Assembly: GCF_014171595.1 (NCBI RefSeq)
Contig: NZ_CP050451.1
Span: forward strand, 124,001-188,000
Direction: 5' to 3'
Length of the DNA stretch: 64,000 bases
Source: Massilia sp. Se16.2.3
Lineage (GTDB): Bacteria > Pseudomonadota > Gammaproteobacteria > Burkholderiales > Burkholderiaceae_D
This document shows, piece after piece, positions 26,314 through 34,947 of the stretch. A program made the translations under genes and the position numbers. Numbering within the stretch: the first letter of the stretch is position 1; each line of letters begins with the position of its first letter. Below the pieces are notes generated by a model. The model ran no database searches and had not been told where the DNA came from. It saw only the letters and a list, made by a program, of their open reading frames with translations.

Positions 26314-26838
26314 TCAGTCTAAAGCGGAACTAGATGCGTCAGAGCCATTACGCTCCTTAAGGAACTTCTGCAGGTAGCCGGCCGCAGCCACAGTTTGATC
26401 CGCGTCCTGGAAATGTCCCGATGGACGTGTAAATGCAAACGAATCGAACGAGAAATCCTTGTGCCGAACAACAACGCGCCGCCCTAAACCCATGGAATCC
26501 ACGTTTACGCTCATGATATCGTCCACGGGAATACGCTTGACGATATCGTAGCTCTTCGCCTTGTCATCCCACTGTTCGAACAATATCGCTTTGTCCGCGA
26601 CCACCAGCGCACCTGCGATTTGCGTGGGAGTGCCGCTGAGCATTCCATTGCGCACATCGGTGAAGCCGCGCTGGTTCGGATACCAGAAGGCCGCGCCGAA
26701 GAAGCGGACCGCTCCGTCGCCCTTCGGAACTGGGGCCTGGACGAGCGTCGCGAACTCGGGAGAATCGGTCGGGCCAATGGTCGAGCAGCCGGAAAGAATA
26801 GCCAGGGCTGCCAAAATGGAAATGCCATATTTTTTCAT
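26314..26838 (-). CDS. Lipoprotein of unknown function
   Basis: A 174-residue protein with signal MKKYGISILAALAILSGC, where the lipobox LSGC predicts lipidation at Cys18. The mature part has alternating beta-type segments (ALVVADKAILFEQWDD, IPVDDIMSVNVDSMGLGRR, VVVRHKDFSFDSFAF) that resemble a PH-like or bacterial GRAM-type domain. It lies in a stretch visibly lower in GC than the flanks. Envelope location is supported; role is not. Confidence 0.75.
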   Translation of the reverse strand: MKKYGISILAALAILSGCSTIGPTDSPEFATLVQAPVPKGDGAVRFFGAAFWYPNQRGFTDVRNGMLSGTPTQIAGALVVADKAILFEQWDDKAKSYDIVKRIPVDDIMSVNVDSMGLGRRVVVRHKDFSFDSFAFTRPSGHFQDADQTVAAAGYLQKFLKERNGSDASSSALD

Positions 26839-27018
26839 CGCGTAGATCTTCTTTTCGGAGCCCCTGTTACGCGAGGCGTCGCTCGCTGATGACCATGTCT
26901 TTTGAGACGAACGTTCGGGCCGCGTTGTTAGTAGTTTTCCGGCTGTCGTTAGTTGGTCTCTGAACTAGCTTTAAACCACTCATCATAACCTGTCTTTTGC
27001 ATATATCGGGTGGACCAT

Positions 27019-27120
27019 TTATCGCACCTCTATCAGAGCCGGCGACCCTCTACGTTTCGCATTACCAGTGCCAGAGCATTTGAAACAATTTGCATTTGCA
27101 CCGCCGCACGAGCAGATCAT
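27019..27120 (-). CDS. 33-residue Cys-rich mini-protein downstream of the NYN gene
   Basis: A short ORF starting 13 bp after the NYN gene stop, with GGAAAAG before its ATG. It reads MICSCGGANANCFKCSGTG and then a basic tail. The C-x-C-GG...C-x-x-C-x-G-x-G pattern resembles one zinc-binding module of DnaJ-type or small zinc-ribbon proteins. Spacing suggests cotranscription with the NYN-domain RNase. Coding status is inferred from the motif and the ribosome site; a remnant of a longer gene is possible. Confidence 0.5.
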   Translation of the reverse strand: MICSCGGANANCFKCSGTGNAKRRGSPALIEVR

Positions 27121-27133
27121 TGTCTTTTCCGGC

Positions 27134-27868
27134 CTATTTCAAGCGCACGTATAGGTGTACGTGGGGCGAGTTCTCAGCTGAAACCTCTTTGACGTCTACG
27201 AACGGTAGCCGACGGATCAGTTCGCTGAGCTTGTCGCATCCATAGTTTCTAGAGTCGAACGCGGGCATGTTCTTAAGAATAAGGTTGCCTACCTGGCCAA
27301 GCGGAGCAAACCCGTCATCACGGGTAGCCGCGACAATGGCTTTACGCAGCGTTTCCTCAGTTTCACCCATTGAAATGGGCGGGCGTTGTTGATTCACATG
27401 TGGCCTTACTGCGCCTCCCGGCTCGGCAGTCGCGGGGCGTAGGATTTCGGTGTAGATGAATTTGTCGCACGCCGCGACGAACGCTGCTGGCGTCTTCCTC
27501 TCACCAAAACCATAGACTGCCAGCCCACTTTCCCTGATGCGCGTCGCTAAGCGAGTAAAGTCACTGTCTGATGAGACCAAGCAAAATCCATCCAGTTTTC
27601 CGCCATGGAGCAGATCCATAGCATCAATGATGAGCGACGAGTCAGTCGAATTTTTCCCAACCGTATATCCAAACTGCTGGATAGGCTGAATGGCCATCAT
27701 ATGTAGCGTTTCTTTCCAGCCTTTTAGGTTGGTGGTGGTCCAGTCGCCATAAGCGCGCTTGACAGTGGCTGTCCCATACGTCGAAACCTCTGCTAGCAGC
27801 TCTTTGACAATAGAAGCTTGAGCGTTGTCTGCATCGATAAGAACCGCAAGATTCGAATTTTTGGTCAC
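27134..27868 (-). CDS. NYN-domain putative RNase with C-terminal OST-HTH/LOTUS domain
   Basis: A 244-residue protein of the LabA/DUF88 type. The NYN (PIN-like) domain starts LAVLIDADNAQ and continues with the acidic motifs STDSSLIIDAMDLL and CLVSSDSDFTRLATRIRE, which supply the Asp cluster for metal-dependent RNA cleavage. The C-terminal ~75 residues (TLRKAIVAATRDDGFAPLGQ, RNYGCDKLSELIRRLPFVDV) form an OST-HTH domain, which binds RNA. The start at 27868 is GTG. Low GC compared with neighbours suggests acquisition. The RNA target is unknown; a stand-alone RNA-processing or defensive role is possible. Confidence 0.85.
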   Translation of the reverse strand: MTKNSNLAVLIDADNAQASIVKELLAEVSTYGTATVKRAYGDWTTTNLKGWKETLHMMAIQPIQQFGYTVGKNSTDSSLIIDAMDLLHGGKLDGFCLVSSDSDFTRLATRIRESGLAVYGFGERKTPAAFVAACDKFIYTEILRPATAEPGGAVRPHVNQQRPPISMGETEETLRKAIVAATRDDGFAPLGQVGNLILKNMPAFDSRNYGCDKLSELIRRLPFVDVKEVSAENSPHVHLYVRLK

Positions 27869-27969
27869 CGCTTTCCCTTAGACTTTTCTAGCCGATCGTT
27901 CGTCACTGGTTTCAACACGCTCTTTTTCTGTCTGCATCACGGTCTTCCCAGTTAGAAACGCTCAACTTT

Positions 27970-28022
27970 GTTTCCGGTGACGATGGAGGGCTGCAGCGGG
28001 CGATGCTGCTGCTGAGCAAGTA
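27970..28022 (+). repeat. Direct repeat, copy 2 of the VWA gene 3' end
   Basis: tttccggtgacgatgg and gagcaagta bound a segment matching 25931-25984 at most positions with a one-base deletion. It is not in a continuous reading frame here. Confidence 0.8.
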
Positions 28023-28059
28023 TCGGCTGCCGTCATGCCGCTGACGGTGTCCCCTACCC

Positions 28060-28764
28060 TCAAGATTTGTTCTGGTAGCGGTCGACGCTGAAACCGCTGA
28101 CATCGAACTCGAATACAGGCGAGCCCTGCTGGTAGATGTTGAGCGACAGGCGAACGCGCTGCGCTTTCTTCAGCTTGTTCAGGAAACCCGCATAGTTCTG
28201 GATGAATACCGTTTCCGAACTATGATCCGCCGGTCCCGTGGCATGGTAGGTGACCGGTTTTTCGTCATCGAAGCGAACCTGTACCGAGCATCCCTCATAG
28301 GAAGGGCAGAGAATCTGGCCACGGCTGATCTGGAACAGGACGTCCTTGCCATGACGCGGATCGGTACGCAGGGTCAGGCTGCCGTGCTGGGCGCCGGAAT
28401 AGGGAAATCCGAAGTTGACGGTATTCGAACTGCTCACCGATGCGAACTTCGTCATCCCGCCAGTCATCTTGTCTTCGGACACCGAGTAATCCCATTGCTT
28501 GCCGACCTCCGGGGCCGGTACCGCCTCCTGTTCAGGGGCGGCCGCCGCGCTGGCGCTGGCGCTGGACAGCGACGCGGATGCGTTCGCGGTGGATGGAGTG
28601 GCCGCGGCTTTCTTCAGCTGGCTCAGTTCCAGCTCGAGCTCGGCAATACGCTGCTTGTCGGCACTGGATGACGCGTCTCTTCCCGAGCATCCGGTAAGCT
28701 GGACGGCGAGGGCGAGAACGCAGGCGAGACAGGCCGAAGAAGAACGATGGAAGCGCTTGTACAT
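28060..28764 (-). CDS. Lipoprotein with coiled-coil N-terminus, unknown function
   Basis: About 234 residues from the start at 28764 (MYKRFHRSSSACLACVLALAVQLTGC), with lipobox LTGC. A heptad-like stretch KQRIAELELELSQLKK is followed by a Ser/Ala-rich linker and a C-terminal beta-rich domain (GKQWDYSVSEDKMTGGM, SVQVRFDDEKPVTYHA). The last domain resembles proteins that report on ligand effects in type VI or lipoprotein families, but I cannot assign it. Envelope-anchored; partner unknown. Confidence 0.75.
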   Translation of the reverse strand: MYKRFHRSSSACLACVLALAVQLTGCSGRDASSSADKQRIAELELELSQLKKAAATPSTANASASLSSASASAAAAPEQEAVPAPEVGKQWDYSVSEDKMTGGMTKFASVSSSNTVNFGFPYSGAQHGSLTLRTDPRHGKDVLFQISRGQILCPSYEGCSVQVRFDDEKPVTYHATGPADHSSETVFIQNYAGFLNKLKKAQRVRLSLNIYQQGSPVFEFDVSGFSVDRYQNKS

Positions 28765-28926
28765 GGCTGAACTTTGGAAGAGATTGCGGGAAGGCATGCG
28801 CGGCAACAAGGTGTAGCCGAATGAACCACATTAACACATGTTGCCACTGGAAAATCTCTCGGAATTCCACCATGGCGCCTCCGCCATCAGCCTGCTGCCC
28901 CGCCATCTCCAGGCCAGCGCACGCTT

Positions 28927-28976
28927 GCGGTGACGATGCAGGACGCAGCGGGCGCTGCGGCTGCCGAGCAAGCAAG
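28927..28976 (+). repeat. Direct repeat, diverged copy 3 of the VWA gene 3' end
   Basis: gcggtgacgatgca through gagcaagcaag aligns with 25934-25985 with more substitutions than copy 2. It lies just before the stop of the next minus-strand lipoprotein gene. Confidence 0.65.
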
Positions 28977-28993
28977 CGCCGCCGGCGCAAGGT

Positions 28994-29566
28994 TCAGGGG
29001 CGGTAGGTATCGGTGCAATACACGCACCTGACCGGCTGCGAGGCCAGGTTCGGGTAGGCAGCGGCGAAGTCTTCCTTCATCTCGGGCTCGGACAGCAGGT
29101 CTGGCAAGATGCGCATGTCGAATTGCACGCCCCCAAACGTCGCGGACTTGTTGGAGATGACGCGGAAATTGCCGAGATGGGTCACCGCGCCGGCCGCCAC
29201 CGTGAACGGTTTCGCCAGGGGCGAGCTCTGGATGGGCTGGCGCGATATCACTTCCTTGGTGAGGGTGGCGTAGGTCAGCCATTGCGTGATCGTATAGGTG
29301 CCGGGACGGACCTTGATCGCGATCGGGCTGCGGACGACTTCCGTCGGCAGGCTGCTGTCCGCGCCCATCGGCATCACGTATTCTTCCTGGCTATCTGCGG
29401 CGCGCAGTACCAGCGCGAAATTCATGCCCTTGTTGCGGCTGAACTGGCCAGCCACATAACCGGCATTCGCCTCTGGCTGGGCGGTCGGCGCGAGCGTGGG
29501 CGTGAGGCTGACGCAGCCGGTCAGCAACAGCAGCGGGAACAACAGGACGGCAAGACGTGTGATCAT
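28994..29566 (-). CDS. Lipoprotein of unknown function
   Basis: A 190-residue protein with signal MITRLAVLLFPLLLLTGC (lipobox LTGC). The mature domain looks beta-rich: FALVLRAADSQEEYVMPMG, then KVRPGTYTITQWLTYATL, the layout of DUF2846-like or carboxypeptidase-regulatory-like folds that display a small beta sandwich. Two cysteines close together at the end (VRCVYCTDTYRP) may form a disulfide. Function not assigned. Confidence 0.75.
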   Translation of the reverse strand: MITRLAVLLFPLLLLTGCVSLTPTLAPTAQPEANAGYVAGQFSRNKGMNFALVLRAADSQEEYVMPMGADSSLPTEVVRSPIAIKVRPGTYTITQWLTYATLTKEVISRQPIQSSPLAKPFTVAAGAVTHLGNFRVISNKSATFGGVQFDMRILPDLLSEPEMKEDFAAAYPNLASQPVRCVYCTDTYRP

Positions 29567-29733
29567 GGATGTGCTCGAGTAGCAAAACGAATTGTTGAAA
29601 GGAAATTCAGGCGACTGATGTTGTCATAAGTACACTATCAGCGCAACCAGAACCTGTTCCATTTCCCTGCCGGGCGCGGCGCACGGCGGCAGACCTGCTA
29701 CCTTTATGCCCAGCCACATCTCTGGAGCGTGCC

Positions 29734-30063
29734 ATGTACTTCTCTGTCTATGAAGTCGCCAAAGCCAATCGGCTCGATCCCCGCGAATTGATCGAGTTTG
29801 CGATGGCAAACATGCAGGAATACCATGTCGAGCCGCATGCCTGGGGCGAGCTCGTCGTCGAGATCGAGGGGATGAATGAGCTCGTGAGGGATTTTTCTGC
29901 GCAGTTCCCACAACATTGCAACTTGCCGCCCGACGGCGAGGACGATCCGCATTGCGAATGGAACCCACTCGACAGGTTCATGGTCGACCGCGAAGGCAAG
30001 CGCGTCTGGAGCGAAGGCAACCCCAAATGGGTCAAGCCGCCACCCAAACGGCGCCTACCTTAA
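29734..30063 (+). CDS. Small acidic hypothetical protein
   Basis: A 109-residue soluble protein (MYFSVYEVAKANRLDPRELI...). It has an early HTH-like segment (KANRLDPRELIEFAMANM), then an acidic, His/Cys-containing centre (CNLPPDGEDDPHCEW) and a basic Pro/Lys end. CTGGAG precedes the start. Its 3' end overlaps the converging Nudix gene by nine bases. No family recognised. Confidence 0.65.
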   Translation: MYFSVYEVAKANRLDPRELIEFAMANMQEYHVEPHAWGELVVEIEGMNELVRDFSAQFPQHCNLPPDGEDDPHCEWNPLDRFMVDREGKRVWSEGNPKWVKPPPKRRLP

Positions 30064-30693
30064 CGGCAAGCTGCGGATCGCCTGCAACAGTGGCAGGTCA
30101 TTGGGATGGGTCAGGAAGCGCTCCAGGGCGGCGCGCGGTACCAGGTGGACTGCCTGCGACTCCCAGCCCATGGCGGCCGGGTTGCCGCCGACCCGCTCGG
30201 CGCGGTAGTAGCGGGTATAGCTGCGTGAACGGTTCGAGTCCGCCAGCCAGCCGGTAATCCTCACCTGCAGCCCCGCTTCCTCGAAGGCTTCGCGGATGGC
30301 GCAGGCCTGCAGGTTGACGCCGCCATCGATCCGCCCTTTCGGGAAGGTCGTCCGGTAGCCGCCAAAGGCATTCGAAGGCGACACCAGCCAGATCCTGCCA
30401 TCTGGCTCCTCGATGACGACGCCGGCCGCCGGCTGCTTGCCTTCCGGGACCCGGAACGGCGGCTCGTCATGGGCGAACTGGCCGGCAACTTCGTTCCAGC
30501 CCGCTTCGCTGGCGGGCACGTCGCGCCACGGCGCGAACGCAATGCCGTTGAGCGTGTCCGGCATGGCGCCGCCGGGAATCACGGTCGCGGCCTGACGGGG
30601 GTCGGCCCAGGCGACCAGCGGCGTCGGGGTATCGGGATGCTGCAGCAGGACTGGCCTGCCCTTGTCGTCGGGATGAGGATGGTGGTGGGGCAT
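30055..30693 (-). CDS. Nudix hydrolase
   Basis: About 212 residues from the start at 30693 (MPHHHPHPDDKGRPVLLQ). The C-terminal half is a Nudix fold with FPKGRIDGGVN and IREAFEEAGLQ. Measured from the REAFEEAG core, the Nudix glutamate seven positions into the box is replaced by Val, so activity may be altered. The N-terminal ~75 residues are an extra domain (ATVIPGGAMPDTLNGIAFAPW) found in some diphosphoinositol-like Nudix proteins. An upstream in-frame ATG at 30825 is less plausible. Confidence 0.82.
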   Translation of the reverse strand: MPHHHPHPDDKGRPVLLQHPDTPTPLVAWADPRQAATVIPGGAMPDTLNGIAFAPWRDVPASEAGWNEVAGQFAHDEPPFRVPEGKQPAAGVVIEEPDGRIWLVSPSNAFGGYRTTFPKGRIDGGVNLQACAIREAFEEAGLQVRITGWLADSNRSRSYTRYYRAERVGGNPAAMGWESQAVHLVPRAALERFLTHPNDLPLLQAIRSLPLR

Positions 30694-30837
30694 AGGGGTT
30701 CTGCGGTCCTGGTTGTCCGTAATGACGGGCCCATCATAGCGGAATAGCGGGCATCCTATCGCCGAGGCGCCGAGCGTAGGTGGCGCGCCTGGCAATCGGC
30801 AAGGGAGCGGAAACGCCGCCACCACCGCGTCACCGGA

Positions 30838-31465
30838 TCACTTGCGCTGCGCCGCCGGGGCGGCCGCCTTGCTCCACAAGACGGTACGCACCACGTACAG
30901 CCCGACCACGTCGAGCGCCGTGTGCACCATCATCGCCGCCAGCAGGCCGACGTACTGGTAGAGGAAGCCGAGGGCCACGCTGGCGCCGAACACGCCCAGC
31001 GCCTGCACCAGCGTTGCCCGGTTGAGTTTGCGGAACCGGTAGACCGGCGTGTGCGTCAGCAGGAAAACGATCGAGGTGATCCATACCCCCAGCAGCGGCT
31101 GCAGCGCCGCGCGGAACAGCAGCTCTTCGCCGATCGCCGCCGCCAGGCTGATCCACAAGGGATTCAGGCCCGACAGGTCGAGCCGGCTGTAGGCATTGAT
31201 CGTGCCCTGCGTGGCGTCGGAACGCGTCGTCAGGCGGAAGCTGATGTAGGACCCGGCCGCCGCCAGCGCCGACAGGACCAGGCCGTACACCAGCTGCGTG
31301 GTCCAGGCCATCGGCCCGCGCAGCACGGCCGCGCGATCGTCCCTGGGCCACGAAGATGATGGCGAGGGCGATCAGCGAAAAAGCGACGCAGGTCAGGACC
31401 TGGGCGGTCAAGCGGATCGGCGGGCGCGCTTGCGGCTGGACTGGGAGTGGGGATTGCTCGGTCAT
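30838..31465 (-). pseudogene. CPBP family intramembrane protease, frameshifted
   Basis: CAAX-protease/bacteriocin-processing type membrane protease. The start at 31465 (MTEQSPLPVQPQARPP) leads into a first membrane span; the frame breaks near 31340 (AQGR to LRGPMAWTTQ), then the remaining 162 residues contain the family motifs EELLFRA, HTPVYRF and HTALDVV. These residues form the metal-binding active site in the membrane. The frame break is one base in a GC run. Substrate unknown. Confidence 0.75.
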
Positions 31466-31719
31466 GAAGAAGGCCGGGCGTGCGCCGGCAAAACGGAAAT
31501 CGGGCGGCGGGCCGCAGGTGCCGTCGATTCGCAACGGCGCCCCGCATTCTATCCAGCGGCGCCAGCGGTGACAACCGCCATGGCCGCGCACCAGGCCAGT
31601 CGGCTCTGTTAGGCCGGGCACCGACCCGCGCCCCGATCGGCGCGATACTGGCGCCAAGCGCAGGCCGGGCCATTCCATCCGCCGCCGCCTGCACCAGACC
31701 ACTGTTTTTCGAGGAACCC

Positions 31720-32910
31720 ATGCTTGAATTGCTGCCGATCCTGACCAGCCTGGCATGGCCGTTCGCCATTGCGATCGCCTGGATCGCCGGGGAATTCGGC
31801 CAGCGCTTCACAGGCTTGCCGCGCATCAGTTTCTACGGCCTTGTCGGCTTCCTGCTCGCCGGCCCCCAGCTGGGCATACTGCCGCCACCGGATGCCGGCA
31901 GCGTGCCCTTCCTTGCCGACGTCGCCTTCGGCCTGATCCTGTTCGAGCTCGGCTACCGCATCAACCTGCTCTGGCTGCGCAACAATCCCTGGATCGGCAT
32001 CAGCGGCCTGGTCGAGTCGCTGCTGACCTTTATCGTCGTCTACCTGCTGGCCCTTGCCTTCGGCACGCCGCAGCTCACCAGCCTGATGCTGGCGGCCCTG
32101 GCGATGGCCACCTCGCCTGCCACCGTGGTGCGCGTGATCAACGAGGGGCGCAGCTCGGGCCAGGTGACCGAGCGCGTGCTGCACCTGACGGCGCAGAACT
32201 GCGTGCTGGCCGTGTTCGCCTTCAACGTCGTGGTCGCCTTCTGGATCTTCCGCACCTACGAAGACCTGGGCGACGCCATCTGGAACAGCTTCGTGCTGCT
32301 GGCGGTGTCGCTGCTGACCGGCGCCGTGTTCGGCCTGACCGTACCGGCGCTGCTGCGCGCGCTCAGGAATCCAAACCAGGATGCCACCGTCGCCTTTGCC
32401 CTGGCCGTGTTCCTGCTGGTGGCGATCACCCACGCGGCCGGTCTGTCGCCGGTGGTCGCCACCCTTGCCTTCGGCCTGGTGGCACGGCACCGGCGCGTCG
32501 CCTTCAGCCAGGCCCAACGGGGCTTCGGCGCACTCGGCGACCTGCTCACGGTGCTGCTGTTCGTGTTTGCCGCCTCCACCCTCGACTGGCGCCAGGTCGC
32601 GGCCGGCAGCCTGCTGGCGCTGGTGCTGGTGCTGGCGCGGCTGGTCACCAAGACACTGGGCGTGACCGCATTTGCCCACCTGTCAGGTATCTCGTGGCGC
32701 AAGGGAGCGCTGGCCGGGGTCGCGCTGGCGCCCCTGTCCGTGTTCGTCATCCTGCTGCTGGAACACGCGCGCCAGGCCGGCGTGCACGTGGTCGAGGAAT
32801 TGCGCTCGATCGCGGCGGTGACGATGCTGCTCGAGGTGTTCGGTCCGATCATCATCCAGCGCGCCCTGGTGTGGGCGCACGAAGCACCGGAGGGCCAGCA
32901 TGCCGCTTGA
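31720..32910 (+). CDS. Cation:proton antiporter, CPA2-type
   Basis: A 396-residue membrane protein from the ATG at 31720 ([15 protein letters not shown]); the longer upstream frame is not used. It has about twelve hydrophobic segments with the CPA2 pattern: [23 protein letters not shown] and [15 protein letters not shown]. No C-terminal TrkA-N/RCK domain is present, unlike KefB/KefC. It probably exchanges Na+ or K+ for H+. Its end overlaps the ybdK start by 11 bp, so the two are translationally linked. Confidence 0.85.
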   Translation: MLELLPILTSLAWPFAIAIAWIAGEFGQRFTGLPRISFYGLVGFLLAGPQLGILPPPDAGSVPFLADVAFGLILFELGYRINLLWLRNNPWIGISGLVESLLTFIVVYLLALAFGTPQLTSLMLAALAMATSPATVVRVINEGRSSGQVTERVLHLTAQNCVLAVFAFNVVVAFWIFRTYEDLGDAIWNSFVLLAVSLLTGAVFGLTVPALLRALRNPNQDATVAFALAVFLLVAITHAAGLSPVVATLAFGLVARHRRVAFSQAQRGFGALGDLLTVLLFVFAASTLDWRQVAAGSLLALVLVLARLVTKTLGVTAFAHLSGISWRKGALAGVALAPLSVFVILLLEHARQAGVHVVEELRSIAAVTMLLEVFGPIIIQRALVWAHEAPEGQHAA

Positions 32911-34051
32911 AGCCTTTGCCCCGTCCACCCCGCTGACCTTCGGCGTCGAGCTCGAGCTGCAGCTGGTCAGCCTGTCCGACTTCAACCTGACGGCCGCCAG
33001 CCCGGACCTGCTGCACCTGCTGGCGCGCAAGCCCTTCCCTGGCAATGTCACGCCCGAGATCACCGAGAGCATGATCGAGATTAATTCGAGCGTGCACTCA
33101 AGCTATGCGCCGCTCCTGGCCGAGCTGCAGCAGATCCGCGACACCCTGGTGACGGCGGGCGACACCCTGAACATCGGCATCGCCGGCGGCGGGACGCACC
33201 CCTTCCAGCACTGGTCGGAACAGAAGATCTTCGCCAAGCCGCGCTTCGAGCACCTGTCTTCGCTCTACGGCTACCTGGCCAAGCAGTTCACCGTGTTCGG
33301 CCAGCACGTACACATCGGCTGCGGCAATGGCGACAACGCCATGTACCTGCTGCACGCGCTGAACCGCTACATTCCGCATTTCATCGCCCTGTCGAGCTCC
33401 TCGCCCTTCGTGCAGGGCCACGACAGCCTGTTCGATTCGGCGCGCCTGAATTCCGTGTTCGCCTTCCCGATGAGCGGCCGCGCGCCCTTCACGCTCAGCT
33501 GGAGCGAATTCGAGAGCGCGTATTACGCGAAGATGGAGCGCACCGGCATCGTCAAGAGCATGAAGGATTTTTACTGGGATCTGCGGCCCAAGCCCGAATA
33601 CGGCACGATCGAACTGCGCGTGTGCGATACGCCGCTGACGGTCGAGCGCGCCGCGGCGCTGGCGGCCTACCTGCAGGCGCTGTGCCGCGATTTGCTGGAG
33701 CGGCGCGAGGCAGCGCCCGGCGAGGACGCGCCTGTGGAAGACGATTACCTGGTCTACAACTACAACCGCTTCCAGGCCTGCCGTTTCGGGCTGGACGGAT
33801 TGATCACGCACCCGAAAAGCTACGAGAACGTCTCGATCCGCGAAGACATCCTGGCGACGCTGGAGCGCATGGAGCCGCACGCTGAAGCGCTCGGCAGCCT
33901 GGACGCGCTGCGGCACCTGGCCATGGCGGCGAGCGACGGCAGCGACGCCACCCTGCTGCGCCGGCAGTACGAGCTGCAGGGGAGCGTGGAGGGGATGGTG
34001 CATGCGGCGATCAACTGGTTCCGTGGGGAGCGGAGGTTCAGGCGGCGGTAG
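32900..34051 (+). CDS. ybdK: YbdK family carboxylate-amine ligase
   Basis: A 383-residue glutamate-cysteine ligase 2 family enzyme. It contains [11 protein letters not shown] near the start (substrate and metal Glu), [35 protein letters not shown] and [12 protein letters not shown]. Family members form gamma-glutamyl-type amide bonds with ATP but often have weak glutamate-cysteine ligase activity in vitro. The 3' 77 bp are duplicated downstream as part of a 273-bp tandem repeat. Confidence 0.9.
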   Translation: MPLEAFAPSTPLTFGVELELQLVSLSDFNLTAASPDLLHLLARKPFPGNVTPEITESMIEINSSVHSSYAPLLAELQQIRDTLVTAGDTLNIGIAGGGTHPFQHWSEQKIFAKPRFEHLSSLYGYLAKQFTVFGQHVHIGCGNGDNAMYLLHALNRYIPHFIALSSSSPFVQGHDSLFDSARLNSVFAFPMSGRAPFTLSWSEFESAYYAKMERTGIVKSMKDFYWDLRPKPEYGTIELRVCDTPLTVERAAALAAYLQALCRDLLERREAAPGEDAPVEDDYLVYNYNRFQACRFGLDGLITHPKSYENVSIREDILATLERMEPHAEALGSLDALRHLAMAASDGSDATLLRRQYELQGSVEGMVHAAINWFRGERRFRRR

Positions 34052-34077
34052 CCACGTGCGCGAGGGAATCGTAGGGG

Positions 34078-34129
34078 CGTAGGGTGGGCTCGTCCTTGAG
34101 CCCCCCAGGCTCCAGGACCCCACGCGGTA
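34078..34129. repeat. GTAGGGTGG-family hairpin
   Basis: cgtagggtggg and cacgcggta bound a stem in which gtccttgagcc faces an imperfect ggctccaggac. Same family as the elements at 34216, 34477, 39147, 39201 and 41721. Confidence 0.7.
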
Positions 34130-34215
34130 TAGGACCGTTGCGCATTCGCGGCGTTTTTACAGACCAAATACCTAGCGTATACGAGCGGTTGTTTCGAGTG
34201 CTCATCCGTGCTGTA

Positions 34216-34244
34216 CCGCGTGGGCTCAAGAGCCCACCCTACGA
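34216..34244. repeat. GTAGGGTGG-family hairpin, stem word GGGCTC
   Basis: ccgcgtgggctc, loop aa, gagcccaccctacga. Constant flanks ccgcgtgg and ccaccctacga enclose a self-complementary variable stem. Confidence 0.8.
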
Positions 34245-34350
34245 AAATGCAGGGGAGCGTGGAGGGGATGGTGCATGCGGCGATTAACTGGTTCCGTGGG
34301 GAGCGGAGGTTCAGGCGGCGGTAGCCAGCTGCGCGAGGGAATCGTAGGGG

Positions 34351-34402
34351 CGTAGGGTGGGCTCGTCCTTGAGCCCACCAGGCTCAAGGACCCCACGCGG
34401 TA
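34351..34402. repeat. GTAGGGTGG-family hairpin, second copy in the tandem duplication
   Basis: Copy of 34078-34129 at +273 bp. Here the inner arms gtccttgagcc and ggctcaaggac pair perfectly. Confidence 0.75.
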
Positions 34403-34476
34403 TAGGACCGATGCGCATTCGCGGCGTTCTCACAGACCGGATACGTAGAGGATAAGGACTTCTGTTTCGATTGCTC

Positions 34477-34505
34477 CCGCGTGGACACGAGTGTCCACCC
34501 TACGA
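34477..34505. repeat. GTAGGGTGG-family hairpin, stem word GGACAC
   Basis: ccgcgtggacac, loop ga, gtgtccaccctacga. It occupies the position of the 34216 element in the duplicated unit, but both arms have changed together. Confidence 0.8.
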
Positions 34506-34529
34506 AACCGGGCCACCTGAACGCCTCGT

Positions 34530-34853
34530 TCACACCGTGCCGGCCCGGCTTCCCATGATCCGTTCCAGAAAATTGCGCTTCGGTGCCGGCCGCGGCATGC
34601 CTTCGTCCACCAGGCTTGCCCACTTTTCGCACAACTGCTCGCAGGTGGCACGCAGCACCGGGTCGAGCTCGGGCAAGCGCGCCAGGGCGCACAGGTGACG
34701 TTCGATACTCGATGCCAGCCGCACGCAGGGACGGTCGCGCTCGTCGCGCGCGGTGTAGTGCGACATCAGGTGCAGCACGGAAGCGAGCATGACCGCGTCC
34801 TGATGGCGCGTGCCCTTTCCGGGCGTGGGGGCGTCTGCAAACAGCTCCTTCAT
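34530..34853 (-). CDS. Small hypothetical protein behind a Fur box
   Basis: A 107-residue soluble, mostly helical protein (MKELFADAPTPGKGTRHQDA...). It has conserved-looking segments VMLASVLHLMSHYTARD and PVLRATCEQLCEKWASLVDE, with several His and Cys residues. GAAGGGAT lies before the ATG. A near-perfect Fur operator (34874-34892) lies 21 bp upstream of the start, so expression in iron limitation is likely. I do not recognise the family; a role in iron metabolism or sparing is inferred from the operator alone. Confidence 0.75.
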   Translation of the reverse strand: MKELFADAPTPGKGTRHQDAVMLASVLHLMSHYTARDERDRPCVRLASSIERHLCALARLPELDPVLRATCEQLCEKWASLVDEGMPRPAPKRNFLERIMGSRAGTV

Positions 34854-34873
34854 GGCGATCCCTTCATTTCGTT

Positions 34874-34892
34874 AATGAGAATGATTCTCATT
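34874..34892. promoter_or_regulatory. Fur box
   Basis: aatgagaatgattctcatt is palindromic except at its centre and matches the Fur consensus gataatgataatcattatc at most positions. It is positioned to repress the small gene at 34530-34853. The amidotransferase gene to its right ends toward this site, so it is not a target. Confidence 0.8.
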
Positions 34893-34947
34893 CATTATGA
34901 GGAAGGAAGGGATGGGATGCAAGCGCTTTTACACCCGTGCGGCTTTT

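Larger units (their letters stand above)
33975..34520. repeat. Tandem duplication, 273-bp unit containing the ybdK 3' end
   Basis: Copy 1 (33975-34247) begins at tgcaggggagcgtgg within ybdK and runs through two hairpin repeats. Copy 2 (34248 to about 34508) repeats it. The coding parts differ at about one base, so duplication is recent. The downstream hairpin part has diverged more, including a 12-bp deletion. Confidence 0.9.

Noticed and set aside
26900..27018. Second attC-like or GTTAG-containing site near the NYN gene
   Set aside because: gttagtagtttt and tcgttagttgg occur, but no paired RYYYAAC box with inverted arms is found.
26017..29566. Complete genomic island or prophage
   Set aside because: Direct repeats and a low-GC part are present, but no integrase, transposase, relaxase or phage gene is visible, so only an insertion scar is claimed.
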